A program made the position numbers and the translations under genes. From the NCBI GenBank assembly GCA_001786395.1, contig MFWN01000054.1, positions 16,700-22,537 on the forward strand: 5,838 nucleotides of DNA, given 5' to 3'. The notes beneath the pieces were generated by a model, which did not search any database, was not told the DNA's origin, and saw only the letters and a program-made list of their open reading frames with translations. The DNA comes from Candidatus Pacearchaeota archaeon RBG_13_36_9 (GTDB lineage: Archaea; Nanobdellota; Nanobdellia; Pacearchaeales; GW2011-AR1). This document shows, piece by piece, positions 1-5,838 of this stretch (positions are counted from its first letter, which is position 1; the number at the start of each line of letters is the position of its first letter).

Positions 1-247
1 TGGGTATTTTAGTAGCTGATGCAAAAATGGTCTCTAATCCCAATTCTTCCGCAATCTTCAGTGCTTCCTTGTTAATATCAAGAATGATTGGCCTAAAAGT
101 TTTTCCTCTTCTTATCTTATATAGGATAAATCCCTGATTGCCCCCTATGTCTAAAACTGCCTGCCCTGGCTTCACAAGATTCATTAGGATACCCTTAAGC
201 GAATTATACCTTAATAATGCGCCCTCGTCCAAGATTTTTGAAGTCAT
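1..247 (-). CDS. Class I SAM-dependent methyltransferase (3' end outside window)
   Basis: The first 82 codons of a methyltransferase run off the left edge of the window. The ATG at 247 overlaps the GT2 stop (ATGA), which supports this start although no strong ribosome binding site is visible. Motif I, the S-adenosylmethionine glycine loop, is VLDIGGNQG (31-39). The strand-2 acidic residue that binds the ribose is D57 in IILDINKEALKIA (54-66). FASATKIP (75-82) resembles the strand-4 'A-D-A-x-x-L-P' region of Methyltransf_11-type enzymes. The loop reads GGNQG rather than GxGxG, which is within normal variation. The substrate is unknown. In this context methylation of a sugar or lipid-linked glycan is a reasonable guess, not shown by the sequence. 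Confidence 0.85.
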   Translation of the reverse strand, partial: MTSKILDEGALLRYNSLKGILMNLVKPGQAVLDIGGNQGFILYKIRRGKTFRPIILDINKEALKIAEELGLETIFASATKIP

Positions 248-1110
248 TTTTTTATCCATCCATAAAAAGACCCTAGTCTCCAGGCTGTTCCTGAAACAAA
301 ATCATATTTAAAATTTTTATGCAGGGTTAATAATTCTAAACAAATATTGAATGCATAGCCAGCAAGATTAGCAAGGCTTTCACTGGGGAATATTCTTTTA
401 GGCTGGTGCATCTTTTTAATTTTCTGGTCCCATATTGCTCTTTTTAAAAATTTCTCAAAAACTTTTAAGGCAGTGTCTGGATGGTAATGCAGAACAGAAA
501 ATTTCTTAAAATAAACTTTATGCCCTTTAATCTTCATTTGGTTGATAAGTTCGGTGTCTTCGTTACAGGCTAGATTAGGATTGGTGTGCCCTATATCTTC
601 TAAGACTGATTTTTTTATTGCAAAATTTGCTGTATCAAGAAAGAAATTTCTTTGCCCAATTATCCCTTCGTTTATCCGCTTTTCTTCTTCTTGTTCTATA
701 TGCTTTGTCCAGTCATTGTATATCTTTGCTTTTTTTATTCCCTGAACCGCTGCCTGGTTTTTTTTAATTATTGGCTCAGTCATTTCACTTATCCAGTTCT
801 TTGGGACAATACAATCGCTGTCTGTCATTAAGATTATTCTCCCGCTGGCTTTTTTTTCTCCGGCATTCCTTGCAGCACCCCTTCCTATTTTAGGCTCAAA
901 TAAGTACATTATCCTTTTCCTCTTATCTTTCCTCTGAAATTCCTTTATTATTTCCAAAGTTCTATCTGTGGAGTTATTGTTCACCAAGACAACCTCGTAA
1001 TTATCATAATCCTGGTTTAGAACTGAGTTTAGGCACTGATTCAGGGTTTTTTCTCCATTATAAACTGGGATTACTACAGAAACTAACAGATTATCTTTAT
1101 TCTTTTTCAT
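244..1110 (-). CDS. GT2 family glycosyltransferase, soluble GT-A fold
   Basis: This is a 288-residue family 2 (GT-A fold, inverting) glycosyltransferase that would transfer a sugar from a nucleotide donor to a growing glycan at the cytoplasmic membrane face. The nucleotide-binding N-terminus is VSVVIPVYNGE (10-20), followed by VLVNNNSTDRT (41-51). GRGAARNAG (76-84) precedes the metal-binding DSD at 97-99. The acceptor side shows FFLDTANFAI (156-165) and the catalytic acidic cluster NEDTE at 183-187. The QxxRW signature of processive synthases is absent (KRAIWDQK, 223-230), which suggests a single-addition enzyme. There is no strong membrane helix; a mildly hydrophobic stretch at about 247-263 probably belongs to the C-terminal region. 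It overlaps the preceding GT4 gene by 14 nt, and its TGA overlaps the next ATG by 4 nt. Donor and acceptor are unknown. Confidence 0.93.
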   Translation of the reverse strand: MKKNKDNLLVSVVIPVYNGEKTLNQCLNSVLNQDYDNYEVVLVNNNSTDRTLEIIKEFQRKDKRKRIMYLFEPKIGRGAARNAGEKKASGRIILMTDSDCIVPKNWISEMTEPIIKKNQAAVQGIKKAKIYNDWTKHIEQEEEKRINEGIIGQRNFFLDTANFAIKKSVLEDIGHTNPNLACNEDTELINQMKIKGHKVYFKKFSVLHYHPDTALKVFEKFLKRAIWDQKIKKMHQPKRIFPSESLANLAGYAFNICLELLTLHKNFKYDFVSGTAWRLGSFYGWIKK

Positions 1111-2290
1111 TTTTCATTTGCTCCAATTCTTGGCAATACTTTTTGACTATTTTCCCCCATTTGTATTTTGATTCTGCCAATCTTCTTGAATTTTTTCTTA
1201 TCCTATCAGTCTTTTTCGGTTCATTAAGAAGCTCGATTATTCTTTTCGCAAAAGATTCAGGGTCATCAGCAATTAAGATATTAACATTATCCTTGTATTC
1301 AATCCCTTCAGCCCCTTTGGAAGTGGAAACAACAGGAACCCCGGAAGAAAATGCAGTTAATATTTTTAATCTTGTTCCGCCTCCATTAAGAAGCGGGCAT
1401 ATGAAAACCGAGCCAATAAGATAGGGTCTTATATCTTCGACAAAGCCTAAAAATCTAACATTTTTTAATTTTCTTTTTTCATTAAAATCTTCTCTTTTAT
1501 ACTTTCCAATAAGGTTTATTCTAATATCGGGGGAGAGGAGGGGATAGACTTCATTAAAAAAGTAATTTATGCCTTCTTTATTTGGCCAGTAAGTCATGTC
1601 TCCAACAAATAACAAAGAAGATGGCTTGCTGTAGGGAACTTTTCTAAAATATTCTGTATCAGCTCCGTTAGGGACTACCAGTATTTTTTTATATCCCAGG
1701 CTCTCCAGTCTCTTTTTATCTATTTCTGAGCAGCAAATAGCAAGGTCAAACTTACTAGCTAGCACTCTTTCATATTTTCTTATAAGGCTTATTTCCCTGG
1801 GGTTGTTCTTCATATAGCTGTGAACATTGTGAAAATCTAGAATCTTAACTGCTTTGCTTTTTATTTCATCAACAGCATTACCCAGATAAGAGTGCTCTGC
1901 TTGGATATAATAAAATTTTTTTTCATTCAAAATTTTTTTTAGTGCTTTGTTTAAACAAAATGCCTGATAGTTGTGGTTCATCACTAATTTAGACTTGAAC
2001 GGGGAGAATAATCTTTCAAATTTAAAATATGCTGCTCTAGTAAAATAAGAGATAAATCTTGGTTTTTTAAAAAACTCTTCTACAAAACATGGCGCCAGTA
2101 TTACTTTGCAAACTTTTTCCAGTTCTTTCAGGTCAAAATTTCCTCTTTTGTTTGGGAGAGTCAAAAGTGTTACTTCATAATACTTGGAGAGCTCTTTCAA
2201 CAGATTCAACACTCTTAAACTCCCTCCATGCACCGGAGGGTAGGGGATTTCATTAAACACCATTAAAATTTGTTTTCTGTTCTCTTTCAT
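1097..2290 (-). CDS. GT4 family glycosyltransferase with altered donor-site motif
   Basis: This is a 397-residue GT-B glycosyltransferase, of normal length and with no membrane segment. The N-terminal domain starts with ILMVFNEIPYPPVHGGSLRV (8-27), the P-P-x-H-G-G-x-x-R-V loop of this subgroup. LDFHNVHS (151-158) is the hinge-side acceptor motif and VPNGADTEYF (206-215) marks the interdomain linker. The donor domain has LLFVGDMTYWPNKEG (226-240), LGFVEDIRPY (281-290) and CPLLNGGGTRLKILTAF (298-314), then GVPVVSTSKGAEGI (317-330). The subgroup resembles PEP-CTERM/exosortase-associated and capsule-type transferases. Oddity: related proteins usually read K-(I/V)-L-E-A here, whereas this one has T312 (codon ACT, 1357-1355) where the Glu of the E-x7-E pair is expected. 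It may still be active, or have changed donor use. It is the middle gene of an overlapping trio: 4-nt overlap with the preceding gene and 14-nt with the next. Confidence 0.92.
   Translation of the reverse strand: MKENRKQILMVFNEIPYPPVHGGSLRVLNLLKELSKYYEVTLLTLPNKRGNFDLKELEKVCKVILAPCFVEEFFKKPRFISYFTRAAYFKFERLFSPFKSKLVMNHNYQAFCLNKALKKILNEKKFYYIQAEHSYLGNAVDEIKSKAVKILDFHNVHSYMKNNPREISLIRKYERVLASKFDLAICCSEIDKKRLESLGYKKILVVPNGADTEYFRKVPYSKPSSLLFVGDMTYWPNKEGINYFFNEVYPLLSPDIRINLIGKYKREDFNEKRKLKNVRFLGFVEDIRPYLIGSVFICPLLNGGGTRLKILTAFSSGVPVVSTSKGAEGIEYKDNVNILIADDPESFAKRIIELLNEPKKTDRIRKNSRRLAESKYKWGKIVKKYCQELEQMKNEKE
1121..1124 (-). promoter_or_regulatory. Ribosome binding site of the GT2 gene
   Basis: GGAG lies 10 nt upstream of the ATG at 1110 and within the end of the preceding GT4 gene. 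A closer ATG at 1117 belongs to the GT4 reading frame and runs into its stop, so 1110 is the right start. Confidence 0.55.
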
Positions 2291-3381
2291 CTTTCAATCT
2301 CCCCTTTCATTTTTTTAATAAACACTTTGGTATCGAACTCTTTTGCTCTTTTTATGCATCCTTTTTTATATTTTTCAGGCTGTTTTTCCAGCTCTTTGTT
2401 CATTTCTTTTACAGCTTTTATCAGCTTTTCTTCAGTAATCCCCCCTATCAGTTTCCCAGTTATATTATTAATTACAGTTTCTTTGTATCCTCCTTCATTG
2501 CAGGCTATCACTGGCTTTCCAGATGCCATAGCTTCAATAGGAGTCATCCCAAAATCTTCATCCATTGCAGTTGCAATAAAACCCTTGCAATTTGCGTAAA
2601 GTTCTATTAGTTCTTTGCTGTCAACCCAGCTGGTTATCTCCACATTTCTTGGCTTTATACTTTTTAAGTAGGCAGTGTATTTCAAAAAGTTGCGCGATTG
2701 CTCGTAGCTTCCGACTATTACTAATTTTTCATGAGGCATTTTTCTAAAAGCATTTATCTGCATCTCTACCCTTTTTGGAGGCAATAATCTGTTTACAGAA
2801 AGCCAAAAATTCCCATTTTTCCTGTAATGAAATTTGGAAGTTTCTATTGGAGGATTTATTACTTTTGCCTCTTTATTCAGGAATTTTTTAAGCCTGTTTT
2901 TTGTATTGTTGGAATTGCAAACCAATTTATCAACTTTTTCAGTATATTTTTTGTTCAGGTATCTGTTGCACTTTACCCATAAGTCAAAAATCCCCCTTAA
3001 TGGCGCAGGCACCATATTATTCCGGGTATATTTGTAGGCATCCCATATCTCCCTGATTGGAGAGTGGACGTACCATAAATTAGGATGATTATTTACCGCC
3101 CCGGACATTGCCCAATCCCCGTCTATAATATAAAAGTCATACTTGTTTTTTAAGTCCAGCCTTCTGAATTTCCAAAGAGCCAGCTGCTGCCGGAAAGGCG
3201 CATTTAAGGGAATTTTTCCAATTGAGATTAGCTTTACATCTGGAAATCCCATTTTCCTTATTTTTTCATAATCTATGTTTGTTGTGTATATTGGAGCTTT
3301 AAGCTCTCTTGCTAAAGTCAGCCCAACTATCTCAGCTCCCCCAATATTATCCATGTAGTTGTGAAAAATGGCTGTTTTCAA
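2287..3381 (-). CDS. GT4 family glycosyltransferase (TTG start)
   Basis: This is a 364-residue GT-B fold retaining glycosyltransferase of family 4, probably cytosolic or membrane-peripheral. It would add a sugar from a nucleotide donor to a lipid-linked glycan. The N-terminal acceptor domain begins at once with KTAIFHNYMDNIGGAEI, where GGAE at 14-17 is the glycine-rich loop typical of GT4. WYVHSPIR (103-110) and NPPIE (176-180) follow. The donor domain has LSVNRLLPPKR (194-204), LVIVGSYE (220-227) and DEDFGMTPIEAMASGKPVIA (274-293). The last contains an intact E-x7-E pair, E275 and E283. There is no signal peptide or membrane helix. The length is normal for the family. The start is TTG, supported by AGGAGGT and by the N-terminal motif. 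Its stop overlaps the next start by 4 nt (TGA within ATGA), so the two are probably translationally coupled. Sugar and acceptor are unknown; WbaZ-like mannosyltransferases are one comparable group. Confidence 0.93.
   Translation of the reverse strand: MKTAIFHNYMDNIGGAEIVGLTLARELKAPIYTTNIDYEKIRKMGFPDVKLISIGKIPLNAPFRQQLALWKFRRLDLKNKYDFYIIDGDWAMSGAVNNHPNLWYVHSPIREIWDAYKYTRNNMVPAPLRGIFDLWVKCNRYLNKKYTEKVDKLVCNSNNTKNRLKKFLNKEAKVINPPIETSKFHYRKNGNFWLSVNRLLPPKRVEMQINAFRKMPHEKLVIVGSYEQSRNFLKYTAYLKSIKPRNVEITSWVDSKELIELYANCKGFIATAMDEDFGMTPIEAMASGKPVIACNEGGYKETVINNITGKLIGGITEEKLIKAVKEMNKELEKQPEKYKKGCIKRAKEFDTKVFIKKMKGEIER
2299..2304 (-). promoter_or_regulatory. Ribosome binding site of the second GT4 gene
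   Basis: GGGGAG lies 8 nt upstream of the ATG at 2290, inside the last codons of the preceding GT4 gene. It supports that start and reinitiation at the ATGA overlap. Confidence 0.65.
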
Positions 3382-3402
3382 ATTTACCTCCTAAATTTGA
3401 AA
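3376..3402 (-). promoter_or_regulatory. 11-bp inverted repeat with the Shine-Dalgarno as its loop and the start codon in its stem
   Basis: In the transcript, UUUCAAAUUUA (3402-3392) is perfectly complementary to UAAAUUUGAAA (3386-3376). The 5-nt loop (3391-3387) is GGAGG, the Shine-Dalgarno core of the GT4 gene. The UUG start codon (3381-3379) is paired in the 3' arm. The stem has a single G:C pair, so its stability would be marginal and sensitive to temperature or a translating ribosome. Seen directly: the symmetry and the position of the ribosome binding site. Inferred: a translational control element, or a DNA operator overlapping the start. Confidence 0.5.
3386..3392 (-). promoter_or_regulatory. 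Strong ribosome binding site that decides a TTG start
   Basis: AGGAGGT on the minus strand is a full Shine-Dalgarno match, with 4 nt between it and the TTG at 3381. It is the best ribosome binding site in the window. It is the main reason to prefer TTG over the first in-frame ATG, which is codon 10 and lies inside the conserved N-terminal strand of the glycosyltransferase. Confidence 0.85.
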
Positions 3403-3432
3403 GCTCAAAATTTTTAATTTTGTTGTTTTCAT
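3391..3432 (-). CDS. Possible 13-codon leader ORF (uORF) before the GT4 gene
   Basis: An ATG at 3432 opens a frame encoding MKTTKLKILSFQI and ends with TAG at 3393-3391. It is in frame with the following GT4 gene, 17 codons upstream of its TTG start. The last G of TAG is the first G of that gene's Shine-Dalgarno GGAGG. Its final sense codons form the 5' arm of the hairpin that holds that ribosome binding site, so a ribosome translating it would open the stem. It has no strong ribosome binding site of its own (only AAGCAAG just upstream), and a short frame like this can arise by chance. Its expression is speculative. Confidence 0.25.
   Translation of the reverse strand: MKTTKLKILSFQI
3406..3422 (-). 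repeat. AT-rich inverted repeat, 7-bp arms with 3-nt spacer
   Basis: CAAAATT and AATTTTG flank a 3-nt spacer in the gap between the membrane protein and GT4 genes, 3 nt upstream of the larger hairpin around the ribosome binding site. With one G:C pair it would be a weak RNA hairpin. It has neither the G+C-rich stem nor a U-tract placed as in an intrinsic terminator. It may be chance in AT-rich DNA, a protein-binding palindrome, or a competitor for the downstream fold. Confidence 0.35.
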
Positions 3433-3453
3433 CTTGCTTAACTTATTTTTATC

Positions 3454-5022
3454 CTATTTAATTTTATAAACATGCATTAGTTTGTCATTATAAACTTCTT
3501 TATAGTTTAGTTTATAATAATCGAAAACACTGTTATCAATTGGTTTTGTTGGGAAATTTGTAGAATAAACTACAGTTTTCATTGATTCAGACAAGATAAC
3601 ATAATCTATTTTTAAATCTGGAAGGTATTGATATTCATAAAAGATTATATCATGAAGCTTTTCACCAGAATCTGCAAATTTAACATCTTTCCTGCCAAGG
3701 TAAGAAAATAAGGCGCTTGTTCTTAAATCGCTTGCAACCCCCCCATTTAGATTCAATGAGATAATATCTTCAGCTGATTGCACCTCTTCTTGGATATAAT
3801 AGCGCCTCATCGTGAAAGGGTCGTTGTAAATCACTAGCTGAGAAGCTATAAGCAAAATAATTGTAGCTGCGATAATAAAAATTCTGAATTTCTTTTTCTT
3901 GCTCCAATATAGTCCAAAGAGAACAAACATCAAAGGAAAAGAGTAATCAAAGATTCTTGGATAATAGCCGAGGGAAGCCAAAGCAATAAAAACTAAAACT
4001 AATCCAATAAGCCATCCTCTTAAAAATACCTGCTCTTTATCTAACTGTTTTTTAATTAAAAAAGGGAGCAAGGCTAAAAGGTATACATGAGTTAGTATTG
4101 CCTGGGCAAGATAATTATTAAGGCTGATTGTTGAGACATAATAGTTATTTGCCCCTAAATTCAATAAAAAATCAAAAAATGGAAACTCAGAAAAAATTAA
4201 AACAGCAGATAGGATTAAAGCCACTAATGGAAAATATCCTGATTCTAAGATTTTCTTGTCTTTGGCAAGGTAAAGAAAAACTGTGAGGGCTAATGCTGCA
4301 AGAATCAGGTAGAATATCTTAATTATTCCAGTTCCCGCAACCGCCTTTGCTAATAAGCTTAATTGAGAGACATCAAACACTGCAATCCAGGCAATATGAA
4401 ATAAAATCAAGCCGCAGATTGAAAAAGCTATTTTTTTATCTATTGCTTTTGAGTATGCTAAAGAAACAAGGATGCCTATAAGGATTAATATTAAGGCAGA
4501 AGCCCCTGTATGATAAGAAGTCAGGGCTAATAATGAAAATATAATAAAAAGGGAGAGATTAAGATTTTTTGGGTTTTTTATATATCGAATTAGAAACAGA
4601 AAACTTAGCCACATAAACATATAGCACAGTCCTGAAGTTCCAATTGTTCTGGTATACTGAAGCAGGTTTTCAGAAGAAAGAGCAAAAAGTGAGAAAGACA
4701 AAAAGCCTCCGATGTTCTTGCCTGTTATCTCTTTTCCAAGAAAGAATACAACAATCGCTCCTGCGATGTAGATTAAATACAAATCTCCAAATATCGGATT
4801 GATAAGGCGTTGGAGAAGGATAGTAGTTGGATATCTCATTGCTTTATCTGAAAAATCTTTTACAGGACCTTGGCTTAATATTTTAGGAGTGTATTGGGGG
4901 GCAAACGCTTCATAAGGAGAATAAGGGAGATAAGTATGCAGGGAGAGGTAGGCACGCAGGTAATACCCCGAGAAAAAGATTAGTAAAACCGCCACGCTCC
5001 AAAATATCATAGATTTTTTCAT
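3454..5022 (-). CDS. Polytopic membrane protein, putative GT-C type glycosyltransferase
   Basis: This is a 522-residue integral membrane protein. I count about 13 hydrophobic helices, near residues 6-24, 80-98, 103-120, 130-148, 155-172, 174-191, 198-216, 233-253, 263-283, 303-323, 335-352, 356-373 and 379-398. A hydrophilic domain of about 120 residues follows (400-522). The long first loop (25-79) and the overall plan resemble GT-C enzymes (PMT/ArnT/STT3-like), which use lipid-phosphate-linked sugars on the outer membrane face. The first loop holds SPYEAFAPQY (35-44) and RYPTT (63-67), but I see no clean DD, DE or DxD pair after helix 1. The segment TSYHTGA (168-174) recalls a helix motif in large archaeal GT39-like proteins. 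The adjacent polyprenyl-phosphate sugar synthase supports a GT-C role by context. A Wzy-like polymerase or a non-catalytic membrane protein remains possible. The ATG at 5022 has a good ribosome binding site and precedes helix 1 directly. It ends in TAG. Confidence 0.85.
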   Translation of the reverse strand: MKKSMIFWSVAVLLIFFSGYYLRAYLSLHTYLPYSPYEAFAPQYTPKILSQGPVKDFSDKAMRYPTTILLQRLINPIFGDLYLIYIAGAIVVFFLGKEITGKNIGGFLSFSLFALSSENLLQYTRTIGTSGLCYMFMWLSFLFLIRYIKNPKNLNLSLFIIFSLLALTSYHTGASALILILIGILVSLAYSKAIDKKIAFSICGLILFHIAWIAVFDVSQLSLLAKAVAGTGIIKIFYLILAALALTVFLYLAKDKKILESGYFPLVALILSAVLIFSEFPFFDFLLNLGANNYYVSTISLNNYLAQAILTHVYLLALLPFLIKKQLDKEQVFLRGWLIGLVLVFIALASLGYYPRIFDYSFPLMFVLFGLYWSKKKKFRIFIIAATIILLIASQLVIYNDPFTMRRYYIQEEVQSAEDIISLNLNGGVASDLRTSALFSYLGRKDVKFADSGEKLHDIIFYEYQYLPDLKIDYVILSESMKTVVYSTNFPTKPIDNSVFDYYKLNYKEVYNDKLMHVYKIK

Positions 5023-5029
5023 TGTTTTT

Positions 5030-5838
5030 TTATCTCTCCTTTATTCCAAGCATGCTGAAAAAAAATCCTGCAAATATTGTTTGGAACCCTATTATGATAA
5101 ATGTAAGCGCAAATATTGAGATATTTATTGTATCCAGCCCTCCAAAATCCGTGCTTACCCATTTAACTAAAACATACAGGTAAATGAGAAATCCTGCAAA
5201 AAGGAAAATAAATCCAGCAAAAATTCCTTTTTCCAGTGTAAAATATTTATAGAGTCTTTCTAAATGCTCGTCTTTTTCTTCAAGATGATTATGGGCATAA
5301 ATCCTCGCAGATATGCCTGTTAAGATTAATTGATAGCCTAAAATAACCAGTGTCGCCCCTATAAAAAGTGGGTGAGTCCTGAATTGGATTCCGAATAAAA
5401 CCAGTTTTTCAGTTAAAATCAGGGACATTATTAAAAATCCCAACATTAACAAAAATAAGCCAGCCCATAAAAAAATATAGTTGGGGCTGTAAAGGAGGAT
5501 AAATCTTAAATGAAGCCAGCCGTCATTTAACGTCCTTAATTTTGACTCTCCAACTCTCTTTGAGTAGCTTATGGGGATTTCCTTTATCTTAAAATTTTTT
5601 TTAATAGCTTTAATTATCATCTCGCTTGCGAATTCCATGCCCGCTGTCCTCAAGTTCAGCTCCTGCAGCTTTTTCCTTCTTATTCCCCTGAATCCTGAAT
5701 TAATATCCGAAACTTTTTTCCCAAAAAACCAGGAGATTAATAAATTGAACAGCGGAGTGCCAACGTATCTGTGAGAAAAGGGCATTGCCCCTTTTTCTAT
5801 CCTGTTCCTTTTTCCAATAACAAGGTCATATCCCCTGT
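5030..5838 (-). CDS. GT2 polyprenyl/dolichyl-phosphate sugar synthase, membrane-anchored (5' end outside window)
   Basis: This is the C-terminal part (268 residues visible) of a family 2 glycosyltransferase of the DPM1/GtrB type. Such enzymes move a sugar from a nucleotide donor to a polyprenyl or dolichyl phosphate at the inner membrane face. The frame stays open to the window edge. Upstream of the ATG at 5785 it encodes GYDLVIGKRNR, the family's usual 'VIGSR' strand, so 5785 is an internal methionine and the true start is off-window. Visible landmarks (numbering from the edge): SDINSGFRGIRR at 43-54, the GMEFASE acidic segment at 66-72 and RVGESKL at 94-100. Four predicted membrane helices follow at about 120-141, 155-177, 204-224 and 237-263. 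A GT-A domain plus four helices is known for archaeal dolichyl-phosphate mannose synthases and bacterial GtrB-like proteins. The catalytic DxD lies in the missing N-terminus. The sugar cannot be told. The next gene starts 7 nt after the stop. Confidence 0.9.
   Translation of the reverse strand, partial: RGYDLVIGKRNRIEKGAMPFSHRYVGTPLFNLLISWFFGKKVSDINSGFRGIRRKKLQELNLRTAGMEFASEMIIKAIKKNFKIKEIPISYSKRVGESKLRTLNDGWLHLRFILLYSPNYIFLWAGLFLLMLGFLIMSLILTEKLVLFGIQFRTHPLFIGATLVILGYQLILTGISARIYAHNHLEEKDEHLERLYKYFTLEKGIFAGFIFLFAGFLIYLYVLVKWVSTDFGGLDTINISIFALTFIIIGFQTIFAGFFFSMLGIKER
5034..5042 (-). promoter_or_regulatory. Ribosome binding site of the membrane protein gene
   Basis: On the minus strand the sequence AAAGGAGAG lies 11 nt upstream of the ATG at 5022. 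It sits inside the last codons of the preceding GT2 gene (Lys-Glu-Arg-stop). It supports the chosen start and suggests the two genes share one transcript. Confidence 0.65.

Noticed and set aside
542..745. Open frames on the plus strand (542-745, 1143-1424, 2270-2599, 2834-3037, 5571-5774)
   Set aside because: All lie opposite strong minus-strand genes, give low-complexity Ser/Phe/Ile-rich peptides, and show no family motifs.
2222..2240. G+C-rich inverted repeat CCCTCC/GGAGGG near the start of the second GT4 gene
   Set aside because: It falls on codons for the conserved P-P-x-H-G-G motif, whose proline and glycine codons explain the complementarity.
3388..3432. The in-frame TAG between the leader ORF and the GT4 gene as a pyrrolysine codon or a nonsense mutation in a longer GT4
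   Set aside because: GT4 proteins start at the strand encoded just after the TTG, a full Shine-Dalgarno precedes that TTG, and the upstream gene also ends in TAG, so TAG is an ordinary stop here.
3403..3453. Intrinsic terminator in the 72-nt gap after the membrane protein gene
   Set aside because: The only stem is the weak AT-rich repeat at 3406-3422, with no G+C-rich stem followed by a U-tract on the minus strand.
5783..5785. ATG at 5785 as the start of the GT2 synthase
   Set aside because: The frame continues upstream to the window edge and encodes the family's conserved strand ending in VIGKR, so this methionine is internal.
1..5838. CRISPR arrays, tRNA or rRNA genes, insertion sequences
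   Set aside because: No regularly spaced repeats, RNA gene signatures, transposase motifs or terminal inverted repeats were seen on either strand.

Overview
This is an AT-rich window, about one-third G+C by eye. All recognisable genes lie on the minus strand and belong to a cell-surface glycan or glycoprotein biosynthesis cluster. Read in the direction of transcription, the order is: a membrane-anchored GT2 polyprenyl-phosphate sugar synthase (5' end off the window), a 13-or-so-helix membrane protein resembling GT-C enzymes, two GT4 glycosyltransferases, a GT2 glycosyltransferase, and the N-terminal part of a class I SAM-dependent methyltransferase (3' end off the window).

The host cannot be fixed from the sequence. 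The arginine codons I read are overwhelmingly AGA/AGG, with a few CGN, and ATA is common for isoleucine. Genes are tightly packed with 4-nt stop/start overlaps and clear GGAG-type ribosome binding sites. Together with the dolichol-phosphate-sugar-synthase type protein and the large GT-C-like membrane protein, this fits an archaeon (an AT-rich lineage, perhaps DPANN-like). An AT-rich bacterium is not excluded, and the archaeal reading is inference.

Layout: 5838-5030 is the GT2 lipid-phosphate sugar synthase. After 7 nt, 5022-3454 is the membrane protein. The only real gap is 3453-3382 (72 nt). Then come 3381-2287 (GT4, TTG start), 2290-1097 (GT4), 1110-244 (GT2) and 247-1 (methyltransferase), joined by overlaps of 4, 14 and 4 nt. 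A working model (inference) is that the first enzyme loads a sugar onto a polyprenyl phosphate, the membrane protein uses that donor on the outer face of the membrane, the three soluble transferases extend a lipid-linked glycan with nucleotide sugars, and the methyltransferase decorates it or acts on another substrate.

The most unusual spot is the 72-nt gap before the first GT4 gene. The Shine-Dalgarno core GGAGG is exactly the 5-nt loop of a perfect 11-bp inverted repeat. The TTG start codon lies in the 3' arm. A 13-codon open frame upstream covers the 5' arm and ends with a TAG whose G is the first G of the Shine-Dalgarno. This looks like a possible translational switch. The second GT4 protein also lacks a usual donor-site glutamate.
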